This document shows positions 14,001 to 26,000 of a stretch of DNA of 32,859 nt, piece after piece (the first letter of the stretch is position 1; every line of letters starts with the position of its first letter). A program made the position numbers and the translations under genes. A model generated the notes under the pieces. That model had not been told where the DNA came from and did no database searches. It saw only the letters and a program-made list of their open reading frames with translations. Source of the stretch: Elysia marginata (lineage: Eukaryota > Mollusca > Gastropoda > Plakobranchidae); the NCBI GenBank assembly GCA_019649035.1, contig BMAT01012134.1:121656-154514 (forward strand), read 5' to 3'.

Positions 14001-17000
14001 CCATTTAAAACTTTTGAGAACGATAAATCCAGTGTTTGCTAACATCTACTGTCTACTGGTTAAGGAAAGTTTTAGCTACAGCTCTGGACCTAGGGGGGAG
14101 AATTGAGCTGTAGCTCCGGTCCTGGGGGACAGGCAAGAGCTGTAGCCCTTGTCACTTAAGTGTTAAATCATGTGTTGAACAATTTATCAAACTGATTTAA
14201 AGAATTTTCAAAATAGTATGGAATTTCAGAACTGATCATTTTTTACTTTCTTTTAACTGAATAATGGCTATGCCACCACNNNNNNNNNNNNNNNNNNNNN
14301 NNNNNNNNNNNNNNNNNNNNNNNNNNNNNNNNNNNNNNNNAGCTCTGGTCCTGGGGGACAGGCAAGAGCTGTAGCTCTGGTCACTTAAAAGTTAAATCAT
14401 ATGTTGAACAATTTATCAAACTGATTTAAAGAATTGGGGGAAGGAAAGAAGCTTTTATTCCAACCTATAGCTCACAATAAAAATTTTTCTTTTTTACACA
14501 ACAACAACAGTGATATGCCATTAAACTTTTACGAAAAAATAAAGTGCTGTACGGTTGAATAAGAAGCAATCGCTGCTGGTTATCATGTCAATCAAAACAT
14601 ATGTTATATCAATGGTCCAGAAGGCATAACAACAGAAATTGAACAAAGTTGGTGCAACTGAAACTTTTTGTTTGTATTTTAATTTGGACAACCATGGCAT
14701 CATTGTGCAAGCACATGTGAATGGAAATATAACTTTGCACAACGACTATGGGTAATATTAATCAAAATGCACAGGAAATTATATTAGGAAAAAAACACAA
14801 AGATGAATAATAACAACGGAAAAGGACACACTGCAAAAGCTAAGTCTATGGCATTTCATTAAGGTTCCCTTGTATCAATTCAAACTTTATTATGATGAAA
14901 GGAAAAGTGACTCCAACCAAACCGTGTGTTATAAAAACAAAAAAGATTGCGAATGTGCTGAGATCTGCTGCACAAGTGTGTTACTTCAAGTGTGAGGGCT
15001 CACCCTCCTCCTCCATTAACATATCAATAACATTTTCATCTTCAGGTTCCTCTGCATTTTCATCTTCTGTCTCCTTTTCCTCTTCTTCTTCTTCCTCCTC
15101 TCTTTCATCATCTTGTTCCTCCTCCTCATGCATAGGCGCTTCTTCTTGTTCAGCACATACTTCTTCATCTTCCTCTTCTTCTCCATCTGCCTCATTACTC
15201 TCTTCTCCAACATCATCTACAGTCTCATCAATGTGATCATCACTTGTCTCATCCTCTGTAATAGCCTCTGTTTCTTCCAGTACAGGGGCAGCATCAGTGT
15301 CATCTAAGGCAGGAAGCACTTCTGGTGAACCTGCCATCACTTCAGCCTCAGTTTGTTCAAATTCTGAAGTGTCTGGGGTATGTCGCACAGGTGGAGTTCT
15401 TGGTGGCGTTGTTGAAATTGGTGGGAGGACTGGGTGTTGCGATAACTCTCGGGCTAAACCAACATTGGCCAAGTTTGAGAAAAGGTCAGAGAAGGGGTTT
15501 TGGTGATCAAATAAAAGAAATAACACATGTATCCCTTCCTTTGGTTGTTTTAATGATACTGATAAATAATCTCTAGGAAAAACATGATTCGAATTTGCCT
15601 CTTCAACGAGTGGGAATCTCTTAGTAAATATGTACATCTTTAGATTTTTTAACATTATTCCTGGGTTTATATTAGATATTTCTCATTGACATAAAATATT
15701 TGACACAAAATATAATGTAGTCAAACATAAAATACACTGTAACTGCTACCTCAGTTGTGTTTCAGGATTTTTTCCCACAATTAGAGGTACTGAGTTCAAT
15801 GCTTTCACTGACTAATGGAATAGAACTGTAGGGGAAAATTTAGACAAGAAAGTTTTGAAATCTGTGGTTATTTTAAGAAATAAAGCACTTTATTTACTCT
15901 GAAAGATAATTCTTCCTTTGGCTCCAGCAAAAATACATAAATGTATTACAAAATTAAGAACAGGTCTTTCTCGAAACTCTCAGAAGCATTTTGAACTATT
16001 TGTAAAATGTAATAAATACTTCATTTCATATCATGAATTTGATAACTTAGAAATTATAAACCTTTTTTATGTTGTTTTTTTTTTTTTGGTGTAACCATAT
16101 TTATCTACAAACCTATAAAAAACTAACTCTTTTGCAAAGTTTTTCGATAGAGCTAGACATGAATTTCAAACCATGTAGTTTAGGCTATAATTTATTCTTT
16201 TTTTAACACTGCTGATATAATAATCATGGAATAAATTACAAGATTTTGTTGTTCTAGAAAGAAATCTCTTGATTTTATATACTTTAAACTGTAGAACAAA
16301 TTGTAATATTTGATTCCTGTTCTCTAGCTTAAAAGACCATAGTACCGGTATTGTGATATGTGTATATGGTGTAAAACGAAAATAAAATGGCTATTATTAA
16401 CCAAGACAGCTATAATTTCATTCAAAACAACATCAACCACTGATAAAAAATTTTCAAAATGATATGAAGATAAATTTGAAAAATGTAAAATATAAATGAA
16501 TAGTTTGAATATCATAACTATAGTTTCTTTTTTAGAAAACCAAGATAAAAAAATAAGAAAGTCCCAATACGACAAGATAATACATTTGATAAAAGCTACA
16601 TTAAATTCAATCCAACTCACTCTTACCTGGTGATATCATGGATGGTGCAGGTTCTGATAGGATAAAGATTAAGGAGACCAAAAAAAGATGTATGTTAATA
16701 ATGTTGAGCATGACGGCAAATTTTATAAAGAATCATTGGAAGATTAAAATAATATCAGTTTATCTTTCATTATCGTTGACAACCTTAAATTTTTGTAGAA
16801 TAATATTTTTAATAACAAATGTTTAAATGTTGATGATTTTAATGCTGGTAAAAAATATTTCTTATTGTTACAAAAGTTTAAAAGGTACTTAAGCAATGTT
16901 CCTTAAGATGTTGATTAATATTACTATATATTCAATCAGAGGAGAAAACTTCAATCACATGTTTGTGGTGTGGGTAAAAAAGCTATTTACTGAAAGTTTT

Positions 17001-20000
17001 GTTTTGCTGTTTTTAACCTGTATCTATGAGTAAGCAATGTGGTCTAAAAGTTTAGGGTTATCAAAAAATCATCCCCACATGCATTTTATGGGCAGCCAAA
17101 TACTAGCTTTCTTTATTACTGCATGAGGGCAAAGGTACTTTTTAATATGAAATATTTATCCTTTATTGCTTAATGTACAAATCCTTTGTTCTAACTATTC
17201 TAATGAAAACAAATTTCATAGCACATTCATGGACGGATGGGGATCCGGTAAAAACTGTGCCAATTTCCAGTTTCAGAGGTTTTGACACTTTAACAACTAT
17301 TTTTAAAAATTTTTTGTGACTTTTTATGGCATATTTCAGAATCCTGTACAAGTCAATAAATATCTGGAAAGCACAATGTTTTATAACAGTTTGATTTTTA
17401 AGAATGAAGAAAAGTTGTTATCAACATAATAAACCTACTATTTCAATTTCTGTTTCTTTGAATTTTAACAACTATGCAGTATTGTAGGCACAAAATAATT
17501 GCACTCTTTCAAACTCTTCACTAGATTTTGTATAGTTTCACCACTGTTATAAAAAAAATTCATTTCCATTAAGTTCATAAAATTAAAATACCATAAACTG
17601 TAAAGATTAAAAATTAGCGAGCATGATTTTTTTTCAATTCAAGATAAAAACAGCTGGTGCAAAGAACAACAGAATATATTATGTAGTCCTGAATAGTGAT
17701 AAAATGTTAAAGCATGCCAAGGTCTCTGAAAATTTTTTTAAAGCTGAAACAAAAAGAATTCTACTAACCAATTAAGTAAAAATTTATAACTATGGCAGTT
17801 TATAAATGTAACTTTCTGTTTTTGAGCTTTAAAAAAGGAATGCAAAAACTGATAAAAATATCAAAGGCATTTTAATTTGTTTTGAACTTAAGTCTTTATG
17901 CAATACCCATCACCTTCTAGTTAAAATTTCATATTCCTGCAGTCACTTTGTGTCAAATGTTTCCACATGCAAAAACAAAAACATAGTTTTGAAGACAAAA
18001 CAAGACATAAAGAAGAGGTCAAAACGTGCATGCATAGACAAAGATGGTGCTGGATTCCTATGTGTAAGACTTTCATTTAATAAACACACATGTAAAAAAC
18101 ATATGAGACAATAATTAAGAAAACTTTTACTGAGGCAAAAAAACTGTGAAACTAATAAATATTATCTGGATAATGTCCTTTCTTAACTAAAAAAAGAGTA
18201 TGGTAGAAATAAAAGTTTCTATGCATGCAGCTATGCCCTCTTCTTTTTTTTTTAATAATATGAAGAAAGTAATAAAGAGAACCATTTGAAATACTTAAAT
18301 CATAATCACTTCTTTATTCTTTAAAATCAAGGGAAAACATCACAGTTCTGCTCCTACGTACACTAGTATTTTTGGGATTTAATAGATAAAATGTGTAGGG
18401 GTCCCACAAAATGAGTCTACACACAAAATTTTGTGATATGGAGTTATATACACCATTGGAAAGGTCTTTAAAAGCTCTTTATGAGGGTGAAAAAATTATT
18501 TTGATACTCTAAGCAGGTCCTGAATTATTGCTTTTGAAAGACAAGAAGACCTACAGTTTCATATTGTAAAAATCAAAAAAGTATTACCGTTTTCTAACAA
18601 CCTTTATGACACATTCTAAACATTTTTTTCTATGGTCACATGAGTGAGGAAATATGAAGAAAACATCAGAAACTTTCAAATTTTGCACAAGAAATTTTAA
18701 GTGGGCCTACAAATATGACCAAGTATTTGAAAATGCCTATTTTCTTGAATTAGTCAGCACCACATGTAGATTCAGTTTGTGGGGAGCATTACACAAATAT
18801 TACAATTCAAGATGATTTTTATGTTCCATAAATACAAAAACTTTTTCATAAACTTTTTTTTTAACAAAAAACAAGAATTCTTCATTTTTACATTCTGGAA
18901 AACTTCATGAGATAGCTTCATAAAATTTCCACTTCGGCAGCAAAAACTTTAACATTTTAAAAGATACATAATACTTGAACTGTTATTCTTCCAACTTCTA
19001 CTTTAATTCATGCAAATATTTTTGGCAAAAGCAATACGTCACAGAAAAGCTAAATAATTTGTTAAGGTATAATAACAAGTGCATATTATGTAGATTATAC
19101 ATCTTAGTTTGCAAAACGTTTGTGATTATCTATTTGCAACTATATTCGTAATTTCAACATCATCAAAAAAAAAAGACTAAAGGAAAGCTGATTTATTACT
19201 ATCCCAACATCCCCAGGGCTAAGATCACCTGACAATGCGAAAGCTGGTTGGAGAGGTAGCAAGCAGGGAAATATAGAAAACATGAAAGAGAAGTGGGTAT
19301 TAATTGTATTTGAGGTAGCAAAAGTGTCACTGCAAATCAAAAGTAAGAATAGTGCAGGTCATTTTTTAAAATATTTATCGATCTTTCAATTGCAGAACCA
19401 CAGAATTTTTTATATTTTAATGAAAAAAATTGATCTTGCTGCTTTGAGTTTATAGCACCATGCAATATTTGATCTAACACTAGCATTTCAAATAGATGTA
19501 TGTAAAACAGTCATATTTTTAAATAGTCAGCAAAATACTGTCATACAAAACAAAAGTGCGCTACTTAATGGAACTATCGTAGTTGAATATATTTGTATAC
19601 AAACATAAAATTTTTATTTGCATAGTAAATACTGTTACACATCCTTTAAATAAGTAAATTTTAAAAAGATTTTCTTGTTCATGTCATGTTTTGAAATATT
19701 TTGAGATATCACTAAATAGTCTACTACGGTTATTATTTGTATACGAGGAACACATTTAGTTGACAAAATACAAACATTCAAAAATACCACAATTCATTAA
19801 ATGATAGTATAGCCAACACCAAGTCGATCACATAATTACCGGTATTCTACAAGTATTTAAATGAGAGAGATTGTTCCTGCATGAGGTCTTCAATTTCTCT
19901 ATTAGCTGCAATAAAGTACTGTTAAATCCTTACAAGACAAAAGAGTTGTTATTGATTGACTGTTAAAAAGTACCTAGTATCTTTCTATAAACACATAAGA

Positions 20001-23000
20001 AAACAGGTTATTTTGTGAACTGAAGTTACATCAATGAATGAACACACACACAAAAAAACTATCAACCCCATGTTTAAAATAATCTTTACCAAGGAAAACA
20101 CTTTTTGCCATGAATTTGTCAAATAAAAAGCCCTAACGAGAGATGCCCTGTTTAACATAATTAACTTGCACCTGCAAAACTGAAAGGCTTCTAGTAAAAT
20201 TGTTTTGACACCTCCCTGTTTTCCATGAAAAGGGAAAATTGTGACTGACGTTGGAGTCAAGAAAAAAAAGAAAACTTATTTTTCCAATAACACTGTGCCA
20301 TCCATAGCTGATCTTCATACTTTTTTCCATTTCACATTATTACAAAAAACATAGACAACTAAACATTATTTTTCATCTTCTGGGCGTAATATGTGTATTA
20401 ATGCTCAAATCTAGCCCTGAAAACAATGGCTATTCTTCAACTTAAGACTAAAGCCTCTTGTTCCAGAATCTAAAAATCCAAGGATCCAAAGATTAACGGC
20501 AACAAAAACGTTACAAATTAAAGATTTTTGGCAAGCAATAAGTAATCGAATGTAAAAAAAAACAAAAAAACTGAAAGTGGTTTTAGAAAAGAATTCTCTT
20601 TGCTTGTCCTCAGCGAGCTCTAGTTGCGACTCCATTCTCTCTGCCTCGAGCATTGTCTAAAATAGACATGGAAAACACTTCAAATCATTTGTTGTTTGAT
20701 GAATGCTAACAGAATTTTTTAATTGAGCAAGAATAGACAATTATACAAAGCATAAAAGATTATGATTTTGACCAGAAGACAAAGTGAAGATCTTCAGAAA
20801 GAAATTAAGCTATTTGCTATGACTCAAACAGGGTTTGTATCATGTCGAGATGTTGCGTTTTGAAACAGACTAAACAAGAGACCAACTTGGAAATCATAGT
20901 TGTTTGTGTTTGCACCTAAAAAGAATCTATCAAAAAAGGTAATTTGCTTGTGATTTTGACTTCTCCAAAATGTAAAGTCAAGAAGAGAATGCAAAAAAGA
21001 AAGTTTTGTGTCATACCCAAAGGCTGAACAGAGCCTGAAACTTTGGAAGAATTGCAGCACAATTTCAAAATGAGGAGATAAAACAATTTTTTTTACTATT
21101 CTTGCACAGCTGAGATTTAGATAGAAGTTCTGTATTTTGACCGCAACACAAGATGTTAGTGCACTTTCAAAGATCAGATAAAGTGAAAATTTTGTCAAGC
21201 CCAGATGACCACAAAAAGAATATATCAGTTTTCAGATGAGAGAAAAACTCAAGAGAATATATAAAAAGACCATATTAGAAAAAGTGCCCAAGTACACAAT
21301 CATTACTTATCATCTTTTAAAATAAACCACTGAAAACTGATCTGTGAAAGGCGTATCATGTACAAGTTTAAATATATTGAAATCATAATAGTGGTTGAGA
21401 TTATCTACTTAGAGATCTTACTGTGCAAAAGGCCTGACGTTTACATAAACAGTTGTGAGAAAACACAAATTTTGGAAGGAAATGTGCATAATTCCATTTG
21501 CAGCTATGGATCTTATACAACAAAGTAGAAGTCATAGAGAGTTGGGAATATTTAAAGTAATTAACATTAAATGTCATGTTACAGTCATTGTACTTGATCT
21601 AAAAAATATGCAATATAAAATTGTAAAATATGACATATTTCGTTATTTTCTATTCGGGTAAAAAATAAATTTCCTCAACAATGAAAAAAAAATATTATAA
21701 TTTGAAGAATTTTAAATTCTTTATTTAAAATACCATTGCAATGTGGAAGGTTCAAAACAGGAAAATAGTTTGGGTGGGTAAGGTGGAAACTGTAAGACTA
21801 GAGGGAATCCAGCACCATTTCGAGACAAGCAACACATACTCAAAGAATACATGAGCAGCCATCACACAAAAGTTGATTCACTAGGAGTTAAACTAAAATC
21901 CCATCACAGCACAGCAGCCCAAGGGTGTAAATATTAGTGGGTTAAAGTTCAATAAGGCCACGTACCCTGAACTGCGAGGATGCGTTCCAATTTCCTGTCC
22001 TCCTTGCCTGAGTCAAACCACCTGATGTGATGATATGAAAGTATGGAAAAAATCATTCAAGGGCATCAGGAAGCGCTTAAGATCTACCTATTAACTTCTA
22101 GTTTCTAAAGGCTTGATTTCAATTAAATTCAATCGAAGTTTATTCAGTCAATATAAAGTTATATAAGTACATGTATTGAAAATAAGCAATGCTCAGTCAG
22201 GCTGACAGATTCTAACATTGTAAAATATTATAGTAAAGTACACTATGATAGAATATCAGTACATGTATTAAAGAAAAGAAATATTATCTCTTTCTCTCAC
22301 AGACACCCACACACAAGCCCCTACCCCTTCTCTCTCTATCTGTGTAGCATTTTTCTTTACATAAATGCATGCACGCTTCTTAACCCTTCCTGTTCAACAA
22401 CAAAAACCCATCCTAATGAGCCCTTCATTTAATCAAAAGACTTACTTAGAATAATCTTTTAATTCTAGTTCCATTAAAATGTTTTACGGCTTAGAGGAAG
22501 AAGCTATTTACTTATCGATTATTTCCTTTGAACGCCCTTAGTCTTTGCCTGGGTGGGTGTCATCTTTCAAGATTTTTCTGTTTTGCGCTGACATTCTTTC
22601 TTCATATAAACTTTCAATACAGGCAGATTCACACCAATTAACTTTAGTGCGTTTATGACAGTTGACTTTAGTCTTTTAATGTCCTATTTGCTGTTCTATA
22701 AAAACCAAACAATGATCGATTGAGTTAACATGCTCTCCACCATGGCTCTGTAAAAATTAATGAAAGTCACCCTATTGTTTACTATCTTTGCCATAAGTAG
22801 GCCTACAGTGTTATTATAATTTCTATATATTGAAAATAGAATTTTGTTTTTTTCGGTGATATATGACCTTTGAAATGATATTCAGAAATTGTCATTTTAG
22901 CTGGGAAGCAAAGGCAGTAATATCAAATCTGTTGAATATGGTAACTGAGACAAAGTATCTTGAAACTTTTACTGAGAAGAACGTTGATGGATATTAATCA

Positions 23001-26000
23001 TTCAATAAAAAATTGGCTGTGTTATTTCATAATCACTTCCTGCTCATTTCAACTTCTAAGTTTGAGATCTTTCTATTCCCTTACCTTCCACAGGAAAACA
23101 CAAACTCCATGTTGGCAGTTTTGCCTTCCCTGACCACAACTTTGTCCAGGAACCAACCTTGGCCAGGTTTAGTCTCCTCATGACCTATCTGCAGACGGCT
23201 CAAGTTGCCCAAATGCACTGCTTCGAGTTCAAAAGTGTCACACTAAAACAATAAATAGAATTAGCAATTTAAAGCAGTTATTGTTAAGAGAGATTTCTTA
23301 AATAGTAGAATTTTACTAGGCTAAAAAGAATGACTGAGGTGCGGGGAAACTTTGTATAGTTAAAAACAAAAAGATGAAAGCAAGTTTTTTTAAAGTATTG
23401 CTGCTATTGAAACACTGAAATGAGGGAAAGAAATACCAAGTGGATGTCTTTTCACTTAATAAACTTTAAAATATTCATCACAATAAATATCAACAACTCT
23501 CTTTGACTTCTATTTGAAGTAAACATAGCCTTTTGGAAGTCTCAAGAAAGTATTAATATAAGAAACAGAGAAAAAACTAAAAAAAAGATTGATTATCTTA
23601 TACTAACCTGTCCCTTAGCAAACATTTTGGGGCGATTAGATTTCCTTAACTCTCGCCGACCACAGTCACCAAAGTCACCGTACATGTTGAGGTATACAAG
23701 TGCATCTGTATCAGAGCCTGGATCCTTGCCAGTAAACACAGAAACAAAGTAGGTCACCACTGCAGAGAGAAGAGTAGACTAGTTTTCAACATTGTCAAGA
23801 AAAAGAAATATACTCAAGACAAAACCATTGCATGGACTTTGTTCTTAACAAAATAGTTTAATACTAATATTTAAAATATTACCACGCCCATTTACTTTTA
23901 AAAAAGATGTCTTTGGGGGTGTATTTAATGAATACAAGCAACACTTACCAACACTTTTGTAGTATTACTACTTAGAATTTTATTAATGACAATCTACTCT
24001 TGTAGAGTTGGTCACTTCCCCTTTATGTCCCTTCTGTTGTCTCAATCTCTTTTTTTAAATTCAGAATGATGTTTCCATCATAAGGCATATTTTGATATGT
24101 AGTAAACTAGTATGAAGAACAGAATTTAAAAGCAGGCATTTAGCAGCCTGTTTTTTCCTTAAAATTCTCTTCTGTTAGGCATGATAGTCAATCCACTAAG
24201 CCAAAAGTCAATGCACAAACTATACATTGTTTATGTTCACAGCTTCTTTACTAATTCTCTTTTTTAATCTCAATAGAGCATAACATTAAAAAGGTTTTTA
24301 TTTGTAATTCCCTTTTGGTTTATTAGTACCTGGCAAGCTTTCTTTTTCATGTCCTGGCAAAACAACAGGAAGTTCTCTGACTAGGGACTGGTCCTCTTTC
24401 TCCCGCGACAACCATCGGTCGAAATTGAAAGTATGCTTCTCCTACAAAATAAAATAAATAAGAACAGGCACTTAGAATCCATTCTCCAATAAGCTTACTT
24501 GAGAAGCTTTGGTAACATTTATATTTCCATATACAGTTGAATATTTATGTATTGTTGTGACTCTTTTTCAATTGAATACCATACAAATAACACTTAAAAC
24601 AAAAGGCTCAAATAGCAATACAGATTTAGGACATTTCCAAAGACTATTTTCTAAAATTCAACCTATCATTTTACAACTTCTTCTTAATACTAACCAAAAA
24701 ATTTTTTTAAATTATTTTGACTGTCATATCAAAGAATTGGATCTTTACTGTATCTTTCCTCTCGTATTTACTTACCTGTGTGAGCAAGTTAATGAGCACA
24801 AGGGTATGAACTTTCCAGATTGGCTCCTTGGTTTGACTACGTGGCTTCAGCTCCAACCGTGCTTTAAATAGCTTACCAAGCTTGGCAAGGTTAACCTGCA
24901 CGAAAATTCATTACAAAAATGTTGTTATCATCTAAACCACCAAGGCTCTAATCTCTTTGTCTGGATATTAGGATATTTAGCTCTCTTTAAACACAGCAGG
25001 TTGAATACACTGAAGGTATGGGATGTCTGAAAGACTTTCATTTAAAATTGAGGTTTTTAATTTTTAAGTTGTTTACTATATCATGCAAGTGATTTATATT
25101 TCCTGCAATTAGCAGTGTGAGTGAAAATATGTGACAAAGCTTTCATTCAAAATGTTTGGCAAGAAAAGTAGATCAGTATGTTTCTTACAAAAAAAGAAGC
25201 ACACTTTTCAAAAATTTCTAAAACATACTATTTTTAGGTATTGTGTTCATGAAAGATGAACAAATCCCATGTTAATAAAATTTAACTATGAGCATTCCAA
25301 AAATCTAATCAGTTAACACAACAGTATCAAAATAAAATCAGTAATGTTAATATTGTTCCAATTAGGCAAACATTCAAATTATTCATGTTCAAATTATATA
25401 AAAACGACTATACCTTAAATTCGTCTGTACTGCCGCGCATGAATGTGGGTCCATCATTAGGTGGACCTGTGAGGACAACTGGACCGGTACTGCCTTTGTC
25501 TCCATACACCTGCAGCACCGCTTGACCATTCTCCATAGTCTGGTCAGTACTGACTAGCACTCTGTAGTCACCCTCTAGAGGTTTGTCATGAGATAGGAAC
25601 ATTTTTATTTGACCTTTTTTTATTTTGATTGGTCTATTTTCAAACCATGTAATCTTTCCCTCAAATTTGAATAATGCATCTTTTTTTTTCACTTGAAGAA
25701 CTACATTTTGCTTTCATTTTGCGACAGATCTATGAACACTAGCAAGCTAACATCACTGAATACTTACAATGCTGAATCAGAAAGATACTTTAACCATTTC
25801 TTTTTATTGATTTACTTGATTTTCTTCATTTTGTTTTGTTTTAATCTAAGGTTATTTTCACATACATTCCCAAATTGAGCAGCCTTACCTTCAATGTCTT
25901 GCTTACGCTTGATGTCAGGTGATTCTGTGTAGCCAGTCCTCTCAGAGATAGGTGTGAGTTTCTCCTCTTGTGTCAACTGCTTTTTAGATGTCCCATCTGA

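Larger units (their letters stand above)
13364..14163. mobile_element. Candidate small non-autonomous DNA element
   Basis: ACACTTAAGTGAC at 13364-13376 has its inverse GTCACTTAAGTGT at 14151-14163, 800 bp apart. Just inside the left end are three tandem units of about 43-45 bp (starting near 13372, 13415 and 13460), each with GA(C)(C/G)(T/G)GAGA(T/C)GTATATAT. Inside the right end are units with GAGCTGTAGCT(C)CGGTCC. The interior has no transposase. The core CACTTAAGTG is itself a palindrome, so the inverted match is weaker than its length suggests. No target duplication is clear. Confidence 0.35.

Noticed and set aside
14892..15236. Ser-rich plus-strand open frame
   Set aside because: Antisense of the acidic exon; GAG/GAA codons on the minus strand read as Ser codons in this plus-strand frame.
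18390..18800. Possible dispersed transposon fragment
   Set aside because: The sequence looks repeat-like, but I could find no ends, coding sequence or second copy in the window.
20411..20653. Minus-strand frame starting MLEAERMESQLELAEDKQRE
   Set aside because: The acceptor (ATTTTAG) is good, but the phase needed after PLAT2 runs into TGA after about 15 codons and no phase 1 donor is seen before it.
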